Source: Actibacterium naphthalenivorans
GTDB taxonomy: Bacteria; Pseudomonadota; Alphaproteobacteria; Rhodobacterales; Rhodobacteraceae
DNA length: 64,000 nucleotides
Assembly: GCF_014196965.1 (NCBI RefSeq)
Contig: NZ_JACIEQ010000001.1
Span: 124,001 to 188,000 of the forward strand
Direction: 5' to 3'
Part shown: piece after piece, positions 55,362-64,000 of the stretch
Layout of the letters: every line of letters begins with the position of its first letter
Numbering within the stretch: position 1 is the first letter of the stretch
Notes under the pieces: generated by a model
The model's database searches: none
Told to the model about the DNA's origin: nothing
The model's input: only the letters and a program-made list of their open reading frames with translations
Program-made: the position numbers and the translations under genes

Positions 55362-55849
55362 CGGTACGGTGCATCCAGTTCGAGGTTGCGCGCGATCTCG
55401 GCCTCCCACTGCTCTCCGTTTTCGAGCAGTTTCGCCTTGTCATAGAACAGCTCTTCGCGCGTCTCGGTAGAGAACTCGAAATTCGGGCCCTCGACGATGG
55501 CATCCACCGGACAGGCTTCCTGACAGAAGCCGCAATAGATGCATTTGGTCATGTCGATGTCATAGCGTGTGGTGCGGCGGCTGCCGTCCTCGCGCGGTTC
55601 GGCGTCGATGGTGATGGCCTGTGCGGGGCAGATCGCCTCGCACAGCTTGCAGGCGATGCAGCGCTCTTCGCCATTCGGATAGCGGCGCAGCGCATGCTCG
55701 CCGCGGAACCGGGGCGAGAGCGGGCCCTTTTCATGCGGGTAGTTGATCGTGGCCTTGGGGGCGAAGAAATACTTGAAGCCCAGCCGGAAGCCGTTGATGA
55801 AATCGGCCAGCAAAAAGTAGCGGGTCGCGCGGGTATAGTCGATTGCCAT
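55358..55849 (-). CDS. nuoI: NADH-quinone oxidoreductase subunit I
   Basis: Two [4Fe-4S] ferredoxin-like subunit that passes electrons towards the quinone site; 163 residues. The clusters are in '[18 protein letters not shown]' and '[20 protein letters not shown]'. It follows nuoH by 1 base. Confidence 0.98.
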   Translation of the reverse strand: MAIDYTRATRYFLLADFINGFRLGFKYFFAPKATINYPHEKGPLSPRFRGEHALRRYPNGEERCIACKLCEAICPAQAITIDAEPREDGSRRTTRYDIDMTKCIYCGFCQEACPVDAIVEGPNFEFSTETREELFYDKAKLLENGEQWEAEIARNLELDAPYR

Positions 55850-55850
55850 G

Positions 55851-56891
55851 TCAGCCTCCGATAGCCCAGCGGGCGTATGCGCCGCCGAAAAGTTCGAAAT
55901 GCGCGGCGAATGCCACCAGCACGACCCAGATCAGCGACATCGGCAGGAACACCTTCCAGCCCAGCCGCATCAGCTGGTCATAGCGATAGCGCGGTACGAT
56001 CGCCTTCACCATGGCGAACATGAAGAAAACGAGCGTCATCTTCCCGACCATCCACAGAAAACCGTCGGGCAGGCCCGGCACCGGCGACAGCCAGCCGCCG
56101 AAGAACAGCAGCGTGGTCAGCGCGCACATCAGAACCACCGCCGTCAGTTCGCCGATCATGAACAGCAGGAAGGGCGTCGCGGAATATTCCACCTGATAAC
56201 CTGCCACCAGCTCCGACTCGGCCTCGGGCAGATCGAAGGGCGGGCGGTTGGTTTCGGCCAGGGCCGAGACGAAGAACAGCACCACCATCGGCAGATGCGG
56301 CAGCCAGTACCAGCTGAACAGCCCATAGCGGCCCTCCTGCGCCTGCACGATATCGCTCAGGTTCAGCGAGCCGGTGGACAGGATCACGCCTATGATGATC
56401 AGGCCGATCGACACCTCATAGGAAATCATCTGCGCGGCGGAGCGGAGCGAACCCAGAAACGCGTATTTGGAGTTCGACGCCCAGCCGCCCATGATCACGC
56501 CATATACCTCGAGCGACGAGATCGCGAGGATATAGAGGATGGCCACGTTCAGGTCGGAAATCACCCAGCCGTCATTGAACGGCACCACCGCCCAGGCGAT
56601 CATCGCCAGAACGAAGCTGATCATCGGCGCCAGCAGGAACACGACCTTGTCGGATCCTGCGGGAATGACCACTTCCTTGACGATGTACTTGATGAAATCG
56701 GCGAAGGACTGCAACAGGCCGAACGCCCCCACGACGTTGGGGCCCTTGCGCATCTGCACCGCGGCCCAGACCTTGCGGTCGGCATACATCAGGAAGGCCA
56801 GCGCAACCAGCAGCGGAACAACAAGCAACAGGCATTGCCCCAATACAAGCAATGCGATCCCCAGGTTGGTTGTCGTGAAGAATTCGACCAT
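55851..56891 (-). CDS. nuoH: NADH-quinone oxidoreductase subunit H
   Basis: Membrane subunit forming the quinone chamber; 346 residues, eight helices. '[20 protein letters not shown]' and '[21 protein letters not shown]' are the family signatures. It follows the 136-residue unknown gene by 11 bases. Confidence 0.97.
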   Translation of the reverse strand: MVEFFTTTNLGIALLVLGQCLLLVVPLLVALAFLMYADRKVWAAVQMRKGPNVVGAFGLLQSFADFIKYIVKEVVIPAGSDKVVFLLAPMISFVLAMIAWAVVPFNDGWVISDLNVAILYILAISSLEVYGVIMGGWASNSKYAFLGSLRSAAQMISYEVSIGLIIIGVILSTGSLNLSDIVQAQEGRYGLFSWYWLPHLPMVVLFFVSALAETNRPPFDLPEAESELVAGYQVEYSATPFLLFMIGELTAVVLMCALTTLLFFGGWLSPVPGLPDGFLWMVGKMTLVFFMFAMVKAIVPRYRYDQLMRLGWKVFLPMSLIWVVLVAFAAHFELFGGAYARWAIGG

Positions 56892-56902
56892 TATTCAGCC
56901 TT

Positions 56903-57313
56903 TCACACCGTCGGTATTCCTTCATCGGCGCAGTTCGCCACCGCTACTTCGGCGTCGATGGTCTGCACGCCGCGAGGCAGCGCAGGCGAGATTGTGTAAA
57001 CAGCATCCGCCTGCCAAACGCCACCCTCTTCTGCCACATTCGTGCGCACATGACGCGCAAAACCGTAGCCCCGGATCAGCGTGTATTGCGCCGCCGCGCA
57101 TTTCGCATAGCGCGTCACGTCTTCCTGCCCGCGCGCGCCTTCCATACGGACCACGACATTCACCAGATCGCCGTCCAGAAGCCGCGTTTCCACCCCGTGA
57201 TAAGCCGGCGCGAACGGCGCCTGGGCGGCCCCGTCTTCGGCCGCCGGCGCACAGGCCGCCGCCCCGCCCGCAAGGGCAAGGCTGAGCGGCAGGGAAAGAT
57301 GGCGGTATGCCAT
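56903..57313 (-). CDS. Small exported protein of unknown function between nuoG and nuoH
   Basis: A 136-residue protein with a signal peptide (LSLPLSLALAGGAAAC, possible weak lipobox with Cys about residue 21). A periplasmic domain ending 'IDAEVAVANCADEGIPTV' follows. The start at 57313 lies 7 bases after the nuoG stop. No family was recognised. Its position suggests a role in complex I assembly or a periplasmic face contact. Confidence 0.72.
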   Translation of the reverse strand: MAYRHLSLPLSLALAGGAAACAPAAEDGAAQAPFAPAYHGVETRLLDGDLVNVVVRMEGARGQEDVTRYAKCAAAQYTLIRGYGFARHVRTNVAEEGGVWQADAVYTISPALPRGVQTIDAEVAVANCADEGIPTV

Positions 57314-57320
57314 GCGCGCC

Positions 57321-59330
57321 CTACTCCGCCGCCACCGGCGCGTCGCGGCGCGCCCGTTCATTCGCGCTCAACTCGGCCATCAGGGCCGAGGCGCGCGCGA
57401 TCGGGTTGGTCAGATAGAAATCCGTGATCGCCGCGCGGAACCAGCCCTTGTCGAGCCGGACGGCGGGCAGCGGCGCCCAGTCATTCGCCGGCACCTGATC
57501 GATCATCGCCAGATGCGGCACCTCGGCCACCAGCGCCTGCCGCAGCTGCGCAAGGCTGTCATAGGGCAGCGCCTGCCCCAGTTCGCCCGACAGCGCCCGC
57601 AGGATCGCCCAGTTTTCCTTGGCCTCGCCCGGCGGAAAACCGGCGCGCAGCGCCAGCTGGGGCCGGCCTTCGGTGTTCACGAACAGGCCCTGCTCTTCGG
57701 TATAGGCCGCGCCCGGCAGGATGATGTCGGCGCGATGCGCGCCCCGGTCACCATGGCTGCCCTGATAGATCACCATGGGCCCCTCGGCGATCTCGATCTC
57801 GTCAGCGCCGAGGTTATAGACCACCTCCGCCCCGTCCAGCGCAGCGTCGATGCCGCCTTCGGTCACACAGCCCGCATCCATCGCGCCTACGCGCCCGGCG
57901 GCGGTGTGCAGCACCAGGAACCCGGCGCCCAGCTTGCCGGCCAGCGTCATCGCCTGGCCCAGAACGGCCTCGCCATCGCCTTCCTGAATCGCGCCCTGCC
58001 CCAGGATGACAAGCGCGCCCGGCTGCTTTTCGGCGCTGCCGACCAGCCGGTTCAGCACGCCCCGGCCCGGCCCGTGGTTTACCACGTCATAGGTCAGGTC
58101 TTCCGCCTGCCCGATCAGATGCACCTCGGCCCCGGCCAGCCAGGCCTTGCGGATGCGCGCGTTCAGCACCGGCGCCTCTTGCCGCGGATCGGAGCCGATC
58201 AGGTAGATCTGCCGTGCCGTGTCGATCTCCTCGATCGCGGCGGTCCCGACATAGGCAGAGCGGTTTCCGGCGGGCAGCTTCGCGCCGTCGGTGCGGCATT
58301 CGACCGTGCCGCCCAGCCCCTCGACAAGCTGCTTGAGCGCGAAGGCGGCCTCGACCGGGGCCAGATCGCCGATAAGCCCGGTAAGCTTGCCCCCCTTCAT
58401 CGCCGCAGCGGCCTGCGAAAGCGCCTCGCCCCAGCTTGCGGGGCGCAGCTTGCCGTTTTCACGGATATACGGGCGATCCAGCCGCTGGCGGCGCAGCCCG
58501 TCCCAGACGAACCGCGTCTTGTCGGAAATCCATTCCTCGTTCACGCCGTCGTGGTTGCGCGGCAAGAACCGCATCACTTCGCGGCCCCTGGTATCCACCC
58601 GGATGTTCGAGCCGAGCGCATCCATCACGTCGATGCTTTCCGTCTTGGTCAGCTCCCACGGACGGGCGGTAAAGGCGTAAGGCTTTGAAACCAGGGCACC
58701 GACCGGGCACAGGTCGATGATGTTGCCCTGCAGGTTGCTGTCGAGCGTCTCGCCCAGATAGCTGGTGATCTCGGCATCCTCGCCGCGTCCTGTCTGGCCC
58801 ATCTGGGCAATCCCGGCCACCTCGGTGGTGAAGCGAACGCAGCGCGTGCAGGAAATGCAGCGCGTCATGTGGGTTTCGACCAGCGGGCCGAGATCGAGAT
58901 CCTCGGTCGCGCGCTTGGGCTCGCGGTAGCGGCTGAAATCAACGCCATACGCCATCGCCTGATCCTGCAGGTCGCATTCGCCGCCCTGATCGCAGATCGG
59001 GCAATCGAGCGGGTGGTTGATCAGCAGGAATTCCATCACCCCTTCGCGGGCCTTCTTGACCATGGGCGAATTGGTCTTGATCACCGGCGGCGCGCCTTCG
59101 GGGCCGGGGCGCAGATCCTTGACCTGCATCGCGCAGCTCGCGGCGGGCTTGGGCGGGCCGCCCACGACCTCGACGAGGCACATCCGGCAGTTGCCCGCGA
59201 TCGAAAGCCGTTCGTGATAGCAAAAGCGCGGCACTTCGATGCCCGCCTGCTCGCAGGCCTGAATCAGGGTCATGGCGGGATCGACCTCGATCTCGGTGCC
59301 ATCAATGATAATCTTGCGCAGGTCCGCCAT
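57321..59330 (-). CDS. nuoG: NADH-quinone oxidoreductase subunit G
   Basis: Iron-sulfur subunit carrying several clusters on the NADH arm; 669 residues. Cysteine motifs are '[20 protein letters not shown]' ([2Fe-2S]), '[14 protein letters not shown]' and '[13 protein letters not shown]' ([4Fe-4S]). The molybdopterin-like C-terminal domain follows. The length fits the mitochondrial-type subunit. Confidence 0.97.
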   Translation of the reverse strand: MADLRKIIIDGTEIEVDPAMTLIQACEQAGIEVPRFCYHERLSIAGNCRMCLVEVVGGPPKPAASCAMQVKDLRPGPEGAPPVIKTNSPMVKKAREGVMEFLLINHPLDCPICDQGGECDLQDQAMAYGVDFSRYREPKRATEDLDLGPLVETHMTRCISCTRCVRFTTEVAGIAQMGQTGRGEDAEITSYLGETLDSNLQGNIIDLCPVGALVSKPYAFTARPWELTKTESIDVMDALGSNIRVDTRGREVMRFLPRNHDGVNEEWISDKTRFVWDGLRRQRLDRPYIRENGKLRPASWGEALSQAAAAMKGGKLTGLIGDLAPVEAAFALKQLVEGLGGTVECRTDGAKLPAGNRSAYVGTAAIEEIDTARQIYLIGSDPRQEAPVLNARIRKAWLAGAEVHLIGQAEDLTYDVVNHGPGRGVLNRLVGSAEKQPGALVILGQGAIQEGDGEAVLGQAMTLAGKLGAGFLVLHTAAGRVGAMDAGCVTEGGIDAALDGAEVVYNLGADEIEIAEGPMVIYQGSHGDRGAHRADIILPGAAYTEEQGLFVNTEGRPQLALRAGFPPGEAKENWAILRALSGELGQALPYDSLAQLRQALVAEVPHLAMIDQVPANDWAPLPAVRLDKGWFRAAITDFYLTNPIARASALMAELSANERARRDAPVAAE

Positions 59331-59336
59331 GATCTC

Positions 59337-59786
59337 TCACTTCGCTTTCAAAAGAACGCCGATCTGGCTGTTCCGTTCGATTTCGTAATACCCTGCCTGG
59401 CAATAGGAGTCGGGCACATCAAGGTCCACCCCCCTGGCCACCAGATAGCGGCGCGCGGCACTCATGACGCGCGCCTTTTCGGCCTTGTCCTCGACAAAGG
59501 CTTCGATCTCGTCATCCGAAAAACCGGCCGCCTTGGCCTTGGCCTCCAGGCCGCGGGCAAAGAAATACGCGCTGACCATCCGGGCCGAGATCGTGCTGCA
59601 GTTGGTGCGGATCAGATCGCCGACGGCGATGACCGTCAGGCCGTTGTTGATTTCCTTGTGGTCGCGCAGGCTGTTGGCCCCGGCCGCGCCTGTCGCCGCC
59701 GTCAGGCACAGCGCCAGCGCCGCCGCCAGACCACCGCCCGCCAGCCGCCGCCCCGCGCCTTGTCCATGCTGGCTCTGTTTCATCAT
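59337..59786 (-). CDS. DUF5333-like exported small protein in the nuo operon
   Basis: A 149-residue protein with a signal peptide (LAAALALCLTAATGAAGA, about residues 17-34) and a helical domain with two cysteines ('IRTNCSTISARMVSAYFF' and 'PDSYCQAGYYEIERN') that may form a disulfide. It resembles the DUF5333 family, which I recall as limited to Rhodobacterales complex I loci. The start at 59786 (ATGATG) overlaps the stop of the upstream small membrane-protein gene. Function unknown. Confidence 0.75.
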   Translation of the reverse strand: MMKQSQHGQGAGRRLAGGGLAAALALCLTAATGAAGANSLRDHKEINNGLTVIAVGDLIRTNCSTISARMVSAYFFARGLEAKAKAAGFSDDEIEAFVEDKAEKARVMSAARRYLVARGVDLDVPDSYCQAGYYEIERNSQIGVLLKAK

Positions 59787-60007
59787 CAGACGTCTGGTCC
59801 TTTCGCCGTATCCACCGGCCATGCCTTGAACGCCAGCACGTACACAATGATCAGGTTGACGACCGGGATCAGCATCAGAAGCGAGATCCAGCCGCTGTGG
59901 CCGGTGCGCTTCCACAACTGGAAGAACGGGATGATCAGGATCAGCGCCGGGATGGTCATCATCACCAGCGCCGGGAAACCTGTTACTTCGTAATAGTGTG
60001 ATCTCAT
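59786..60007 (-). CDS. Small two-helix membrane protein between nuoF and nuoG
   Basis: A 73-residue protein with two hydrophobic helices ('ALVMMTIPALILIIPFF' and 'WISLLMLIPVVNLIIVYVLA') joined by a basic loop, resembling a DUF805-like fragment. It follows nuoF by 5 bases and shares one base with the next start. It is probably a membrane-arm accessory or assembly protein; function unknown. Confidence 0.75.
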   Translation of the reverse strand: MRSHYYEVTGFPALVMMTIPALILIIPFFQLWKRTGHSGWISLLMLIPVVNLIIVYVLAFKAWPVDTAKGPDV

Positions 60008-60012
60008 GAGTT

Positions 60013-61308
60013 CTACTCCGCTGCCACGGCGCTGACGCGCCCGGTGCGCTTGTACTTAATCCGGTCTTCGATCTCGTCACGGAAATGCCGGATCAGGCCC
60101 TGAATGGGCCAGGCCGCCGCATCGCCGAGCGCGCAGATCGTGTGGCCCTCGACCTGCTTTGTCACGTCCAGCAGCATGTCGATCTCCTCGACCTCGGCCT
60201 CGCCCGTGACCAGCCGTTCCATCACCCGCATCATCCAGCCGGTGCCTTCGCGGCAGGGCGTGCATTGCCCGCAGGATTCATGCTTGAAGAATTTCGACAG
60301 GCGCCAGACCGCCTTAATCACATCGGTGCTCTGATCCATCACGATCATGCAGCCGGTGCCGAGCGAGGACTTGTTCTCGCGCATCCAGTCGAAATCCATG
60401 ATCGCGTCTTCGCACATGTCCTTGGGCAGAATCGGGCAGGACGCGCCGCCGGGGATGATCGCCTTGAGGTTATCCCAGCCGCCGCGGATGCCGCCGCCGT
60501 GCTTTTCGATCATCTCGCGCATCGACATCGACATGGCTTCCTCGACCACGCAGGGCGTGTTCACATGGCCCGTCATCGCAAAGAGCTTGGTGCCCACGTT
60601 GTTGGGCCGCCCGAAGCTGGAAAACCACGCGCCGCCCCGGCGCAGGATTGTCGGCACGACGGCGATGGATTCGACGTTGTTCACCGTGGTCGGGCAGCCA
60701 TACAGGCCCGCCCCCGCCGGGAAGGGCGGCTTCATGCGCGGCATGCCCTTGCGGCCCTCGAGGCTTTCCAGAAGCGCGGTTTCCTCGCCGCAGATATAGG
60801 CGCCGGCGCCATGCGCCAGATACAGGTCGAAATCCCAGCCGGAACCGGCGGCATTCCTGCCCAGGAGCCCGGCATCATAGGCCTCGTCGATCGCGGCCTG
60901 CAGCGCCTCGCGCTCGCGGATATATTCGCCGCGGATGTAGATATAGCTGGCATGGGCGCCCATCGCGAAGCTGGCGATCAGCGCGCCCTCGATCAGCGTG
61001 TGCGGATCGTGGCGCATGATCTCGCGGTCCTTGCAGGTCGCGGGTTCGGATTCGTCGGCGTTGATCACCAGGTAATGCTGGCGGCCGTCGCTTTCCTTCG
61101 GCATGAAAGACCATTTCAGACCGGTGGGAAACCCCGCCCCGCCCCGGCCGCGCAGGCCCGATGCCTTCATCTCGTCGATGATCCAGTCGCGGCCCTTCTC
61201 GATGATGCCCGATGTGCCATCCCAGTGACCGCGACGGCGGGCGCCGGCAAGCGTGCGCTCGTCCATGCCATAGAGATTGGTGAAGATACGGTCTTCGTCC
61301 TTCAGCAT
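60013..61308 (-). CDS. nuoF: NADH-quinone oxidoreductase subunit F
   Basis: NADH- and FMN-binding subunit, 431 residues. '[20 protein letters not shown]' (FMN/NADH), '[18 protein letters not shown]' and the [4Fe-4S] motif '[14 protein letters not shown]' are present. It follows the DUF5337-like gene by 9 bases. Confidence 0.98.
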   Translation of the reverse strand: MLKDEDRIFTNLYGMDERTLAGARRRGHWDGTSGIIEKGRDWIIDEMKASGLRGRGGAGFPTGLKWSFMPKESDGRQHYLVINADESEPATCKDREIMRHDPHTLIEGALIASFAMGAHASYIYIRGEYIREREALQAAIDEAYDAGLLGRNAAGSGWDFDLYLAHGAGAYICGEETALLESLEGRKGMPRMKPPFPAGAGLYGCPTTVNNVESIAVVPTILRRGGAWFSSFGRPNNVGTKLFAMTGHVNTPCVVEEAMSMSMREMIEKHGGGIRGGWDNLKAIIPGGASCPILPKDMCEDAIMDFDWMRENKSSLGTGCMIVMDQSTDVIKAVWRLSKFFKHESCGQCTPCREGTGWMMRVMERLVTGEAEVEEIDMLLDVTKQVEGHTICALGDAAAWPIQGLIRHFRDEIEDRIKYKRTGRVSAVAAE

Positions 61309-61317
61309 TGCTTACCC

Positions 61318-61548
61318 TCAATTATCCCGGCGCTTGCGCCAGATCTGATATGTCACCACCAGCGCCCAGAACAGCGCCGCCAGCGCGGCAAAGTCGAACA
61401 GAAACGCATAGCGGGCCGGAAGCCCCAGCGCGGCGCCAAGCCATTGGGCGCCCATCCACAGAAGCATGGCACCCGCAATCACCAGCGCCGCGATGCGGCC
61501 CTGGCGTGCTGTGTCTTTGTCCGTGTCCTGCCCCCGTGGCATGCTCAC
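61318..61548 (-). CDS. DUF5337-like small membrane protein in the nuo operon
   Basis: A 76-residue protein with two transmembrane helices ('IAALVIAGAMLLWMGAQWLG' and 'FLFDFAALAALFWALVVTY') and a basic end 'WRKRRDN'. It resembles DUF5337, a small family I recall from Rhodobacterales complex I loci. Function unknown; membrane-arm accessory subunit or assembly factor is the best guess. Confidence 0.78.
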   Translation of the reverse strand: MSMPRGQDTDKDTARQGRIAALVIAGAMLLWMGAQWLGAALGLPARYAFLFDFAALAALFWALVVTYQIWRKRRDN

Positions 61549-61573
61549 CTCAGTATACGCCGCCCTTGCCGAC

Positions 61574-62218
61574 CTACTTTGAAAACGCCGTCTCGCCGCC
61601 TTCGGCCAGACGCTTTGCCTGCGCCACCCAATCGTCGCGGGTGACGCGGCCCTTGAACCCTTTCAGGTTCTGGTCGACCCATGCGACCTCGTCCTTGCTC
61701 CACCCGGCGACCTGATCGAAGTGATAAAAGCCAAGCTCGTGCAGAAGCTGCTCCAGCTTCGGGCCGACGCCCTTGATCATCTTCAGGTCATCCGCGCCGC
61801 CGCCGCGCGGCGCCGTCAGAGCCGCGGGCCGGATGCCCTCTCCGGCGGCGCCGGGCGTTTCAGCCGCAGGTTCCATGGCGGCAACCGGCACGGGCGCCGG
61901 CTCCGCGGTCGCTATGGGGGCCGGTTCCACTGCGCGCGCCTTCGGCTGCGGCGCCGGTTCCGGCACTGCCGTGCCCGACACAAGCGCGACCGGATCCACC
62001 GGCTCGGTCGCCGGGGCGGTGCGCACCCGTTCGGCGGGGCGGCAGATCAGCCAGGTCAGGAACATTCCCACAAGGATCGCGGCCACAAGCCCGACGAACA
62101 TCGCGGCCAGCCACGACAGGTCGCCAAGCAGGAGAAAGACCATGACCACGAAGCCGACAACCGCCGCAGCGATCCACAGCTTCAGCGCACAGCCCATGTC
62201 CTTCGATGTTTCCGCCAT
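61574..62218 (-). CDS. Membrane protein with C-terminal helix-hairpin-helix domain, paralogue of the NuoE tail
   Basis: A 214-residue protein: two transmembrane helices (about residues 12-31 and 36-59), an Ala/Pro/Glu-rich linker, and a C-terminal module (about 130-212) with the helix-hairpin-helix signature '[18 protein letters not shown]'. By eye 68 of 83 residues are identical to the NuoE C-terminus. Databases often call such modules flap-endonuclease-like, but no nuclease residues are visible. It lies between nuoE and the DUF5337-like gene and may tether NuoE to the membrane. Confidence 0.82.
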   Translation of the reverse strand: MAETSKDMGCALKLWIAAAVVGFVVMVFLLLGDLSWLAAMFVGLVAAILVGMFLTWLICRPAERVRTAPATEPVDPVALVSGTAVPEPAPQPKARAVEPAPIATAEPAPVPVAAMEPAAETPGAAGEGIRPAALTAPRGGGADDLKMIKGVGPKLEQLLHELGFYHFDQVAGWSKDEVAWVDQNLKGFKGRVTRDDWVAQAKRLAEGGETAFSK

Positions 62219-62253
62219 AGTTCCTCTCCCCGTGAATTCAGTTCCGGGCGTTC

Positions 62254-63411
62254 CTATTCGTTGTCACCCTTCTTGACGCGATCCGGGAATTCCGCGTTGC
62301 CGCCGGATGCCAGAACCTTGGCCTGTTCCACCCAGTCATCACGGCTGACGCGGCCCTTGAACCCCTGGAGGTTCTGATCCACCCAAGCAACCTCATCCGC
62401 CGTCCAGGCGGCGACCTGCTCGAAGTGATAAAAACCAAGCTCGTGCAAAAGCTGCTCCAGCTTCGGGCCAACGCCCTTGATCAACTTCAGATCATCCGCC
62501 CCGCCCTCTCTGGGCGCCTCCAGCGCGGCGGGCCTGGTGCCCGCACCCGCTGCAGCCGCGGCTGGCGCCACCGCGGGCGCGACCGCCTGCGGCTCGGCCT
62601 TGCTCTCGACCGGGGCTTCCCGTCGGTCGATCCCGGTTTCGTCGATCGGCGCATCGCCCGACAGCACAGGCGCATCGGTATCGGTTTCTTCGGTGACGCC
62701 GCTCTGCTTGCCCCAAGGCGTCAGCAGCGGCACTTCCGTCCCGTCGATCCGCTTGACGGTATCGCCAAGATCCACCGCCCGCTGAACCGAGGCGTTATAT
62801 TGCGTGTGGCCGCTGTCGAATTCCTTCAGGCTGGTCAGCCCGGCCAGAGGCTCGGAGGCATAGCGGCCGTTCTGCGGGCCGGGCAGCGGAACCTCGCCCT
62901 TCGCCAGGCTGTCGATGATCGCGGCCAGTTTCTCGGCGGTCAGGTCTTCGTAATAATCCTTGCCGATCTGGGCCATGGGCGCATTCGCGCAAGAGCCCAG
63001 GCATTCCACCTCTTCCCAGCTGAACTTGCCATCGGCCGAAAGCTGGTGCGGCTTGTCGGCGATCTTCTCGCGGCAAACGCCGATCAGATCTTCGGCGCCG
63101 CAGATCATGCAGGAGGTGGTGCCGCAGATCTGGATATTCGCAACCGCGCCCACCGGCTGCAGCTGGAACATGAAATAGAAGGTCGCCACCTCCAGCGCGC
63201 GGATATGCGCCATGCCCAGCATGTCGGCCACATATTCGATCGCCGGGCGGGAAAGCCAGCCTTCCTGCTCCTGCGCGCGCCACAACAGCGGGATGATTGC
63301 GCTGGCCTGACGGCCTTCGGGGTATTTCGTGACCTGCGCCCTCGCCCAGGCCAGGTTGTCTGGCGTGAAGGCGAAGGACTCAGGCTGGGCGTGATTGAGG
63401 CGGCGGAGCAT
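62254..63411 (-). CDS. nuoE: NADH-quinone oxidoreductase subunit E with long C-terminal extension
   Basis: [2Fe-2S] subunit of complex I, 385 residues versus about 170-240 in most bacteria. The thioredoxin-like domain has cluster ligands C96, C101, C137 and C141 ('CGTTSC' and 'CLGSC'). Residues from about 170 form an extra part: a linker rich in Thr/Asp/Pro/Ala and a helix-hairpin-helix module (about 293-375) that is a near copy of the neighbouring membrane protein. Start 63411 overlaps by one base the stop of the upstream small gene (TAATG). Confidence 0.95.
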   Translation of the reverse strand: MLRRLNHAQPESFAFTPDNLAWARAQVTKYPEGRQASAIIPLLWRAQEQEGWLSRPAIEYVADMLGMAHIRALEVATFYFMFQLQPVGAVANIQICGTTSCMICGAEDLIGVCREKIADKPHQLSADGKFSWEEVECLGSCANAPMAQIGKDYYEDLTAEKLAAIIDSLAKGEVPLPGPQNGRYASEPLAGLTSLKEFDSGHTQYNASVQRAVDLGDTVKRIDGTEVPLLTPWGKQSGVTEETDTDAPVLSGDAPIDETGIDRREAPVESKAEPQAVAPAVAPAAAAAGAGTRPAALEAPREGGADDLKLIKGVGPKLEQLLHELGFYHFEQVAAWTADEVAWVDQNLQGFKGRVSRDDWVEQAKVLASGGNAEFPDRVKKGDNE

Positions 63412-63704
63412 TAGCTGGCACACTCTCCCGATATATAGGTGATGCCACCCTCGTCAGAGGCATCAACGATTTCGTCATAGACGCGAAGCTGTTCAACCAC
63501 GGCCTGCAGGGTTTCGGGATCGAAGCCGGTGGCATCCTCAACCGCGCTGGCGGTGGTTTCGTCATTGATCGTGCAGCCGACGGCGACGATGGCCGCGCGG
63601 AAGGCGTTCAACTGGTCTTCCGTCAGTTCCGTATCGCCATCGGCGAAAACCGGTACCGGGCACAATGCGGCGCAGAATGCCGCGATCTTCAGGGTGGTAT
63701 TCAT
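63411..63704 (-). CDS. Small exported protein between nuoD and nuoE
   Basis: A 97-residue protein with a signal peptide ([15 protein letters not shown], about residues 7-21) and a small acidic domain with two cysteines ('[11 protein letters not shown]' and 'YISGECAS') that may form a disulfide. It shares a base with the nuoE start. No family recognised. It belongs to the group of exported small proteins interleaved with complex I here. Confidence 0.72.
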   Translation of the reverse strand: MNTTLKIAAFCAALCPVPVFADGDTELTEDQLNAFRAAIVAVGCTINDETTASAVEDATGFDPETLQAVVEQLRVYDEIVDASDEGGITYISGECAS

Positions 63705-63816
63705 GGATAGAACTCCGTTTTTCCGGGCAAACCCGGCACTTGGGTATGACCCTGGCGAAATGCGCCACGGCCGGTTGGGTCCCCACCCAGAAAGCTTTGG
63801 CGAAGCAGCGGCCACA

Positions 63817-64000
63817 TCACCGGTCAACCTCGCCGAACACGATATCCATGGTTCCGATGATCGCCGCGACATCGGCGAGCTGGTGCCCTTTCGCGACATA
63901 GTCCATCGCCTGCAGATGCAGAAAACCCGGCGCGCGCAGCTTGGCGCGGTAGGGCTTGTTGCTGCCATCGGCCACCAGATAGACGCCGAATTCGCCCTTC
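63817..64000 (-). CDS. nuoD: NADH-quinone oxidoreductase subunit D (partial, only C-terminus in window)
   Basis: The last 60 residues of the 49-kDa-type subunit that lines the quinone site. '[13 protein letters not shown]', '[20 protein letters not shown]' and the end '[10 protein letters not shown]' are diagnostic. The gene begins beyond base 64000. A 112-base gap separates it from the small exported-protein gene. Confidence 0.96.
   Translation of the reverse strand, partial: KGEFGVYLVADGSNKPYRAKLRAPGFLHLQAMDYVAKGHQLADVAAIIGTMDIVFGEVDR

Noticed and set aside
61574-62218. Flap-endonuclease or DNA nuclease function for the helix-hairpin-helix protein
   Set aside because: Only the hairpin module is present; no acidic metal-binding nuclease core is visible.

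Overview
The window is a GC-rich chromosomal segment from an alphaproteobacterium, most likely Rhodobacterales (Rhodobacteraceae / Roseobacter group). The evidence is the complex I locus interleaved with small extra genes resembling the DUF5333/DUF5337 families, the chain of Roseobacter-type glycosyltransferase and sulfotransferase paralogues, the tatABC/surE/pcm/LysM-M23 neighbourhood, the Hint-domain and Calx-beta/RTX proteins, and intergenic repeats with the 'cctccggcggggatattt' core. Gene density is high and many neighbours overlap by 1-4 bases (ATGA or TGATG), so most genes sit in translationally coupled operons. No tRNA, rRNA, CRISPR array, insertion sequence or prophage gene was recognised.

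Left part (1-10670): a MacA/MacB-type tripartite export operon on the minus strand, cut by the window edge; a LysE-type exporter; then a five-gene plus-strand operon of three DVDEF-motif glycosyltransferases (one fused to a degenerate sulfotransferase-like domain), a canonical sulfotransferase and an FkbM-type methyltransferase. A hydrolase-like protein without a catalytic serine follows. This operon looks like a pathway that builds and decorates a surface or secreted glycan, and is the strongest candidate for an undescribed system.

Urease (10639-17262, minus strand): ureD-ureA-[55-aa membrane protein]-ureB-[204-aa A/P/K-rich protein]-[103-aa phasin-like protein]-ureC-[DUF1127]-ureE-ureF-ureG, so structural and accessory genes are together with four extra small genes.

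Housekeeping (17459-31369, plus strand): pyrC, pyrE, dnaB, alr, an MlaE/MlaF-like lipid ABC pair with a PqiA-like protein, radA, cvpA, purF, an SDR, surE, pcm and an NlpD-like LysM/M23 protein. Next, on the minus strand, comes tatABC with a DUF815-type ATPase, then a rhodanese, an orphan FbpC-like ATPase, a frameshifted SDR, a Hint-domain protein, a ParA-like ATPase and a 742-residue Calx-beta/RTX secreted protein. prfC, an SGNH/SASA-type esterase and an RhlE-type helicase follow.

Right part (45578-64000, minus strand): complex I genes nuoD (partial), nuoE, nuoF, nuoG, nuoH, nuoI, nuoJ, nuoK, nuoL, nuoM and nuoN are interleaved with six small genes of unknown role plus a carboxymuconolactone-decarboxylase-like gene, and run into birA, coaX and ribonuclease J. 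NuoE has a long C-terminal extension whose helix-hairpin-helix module is almost identical to the end of a neighbouring membrane protein.

Calls rest on reading motifs, lengths and gene order by eye; no database search was run. Promoter and operator calls are pattern matches only.
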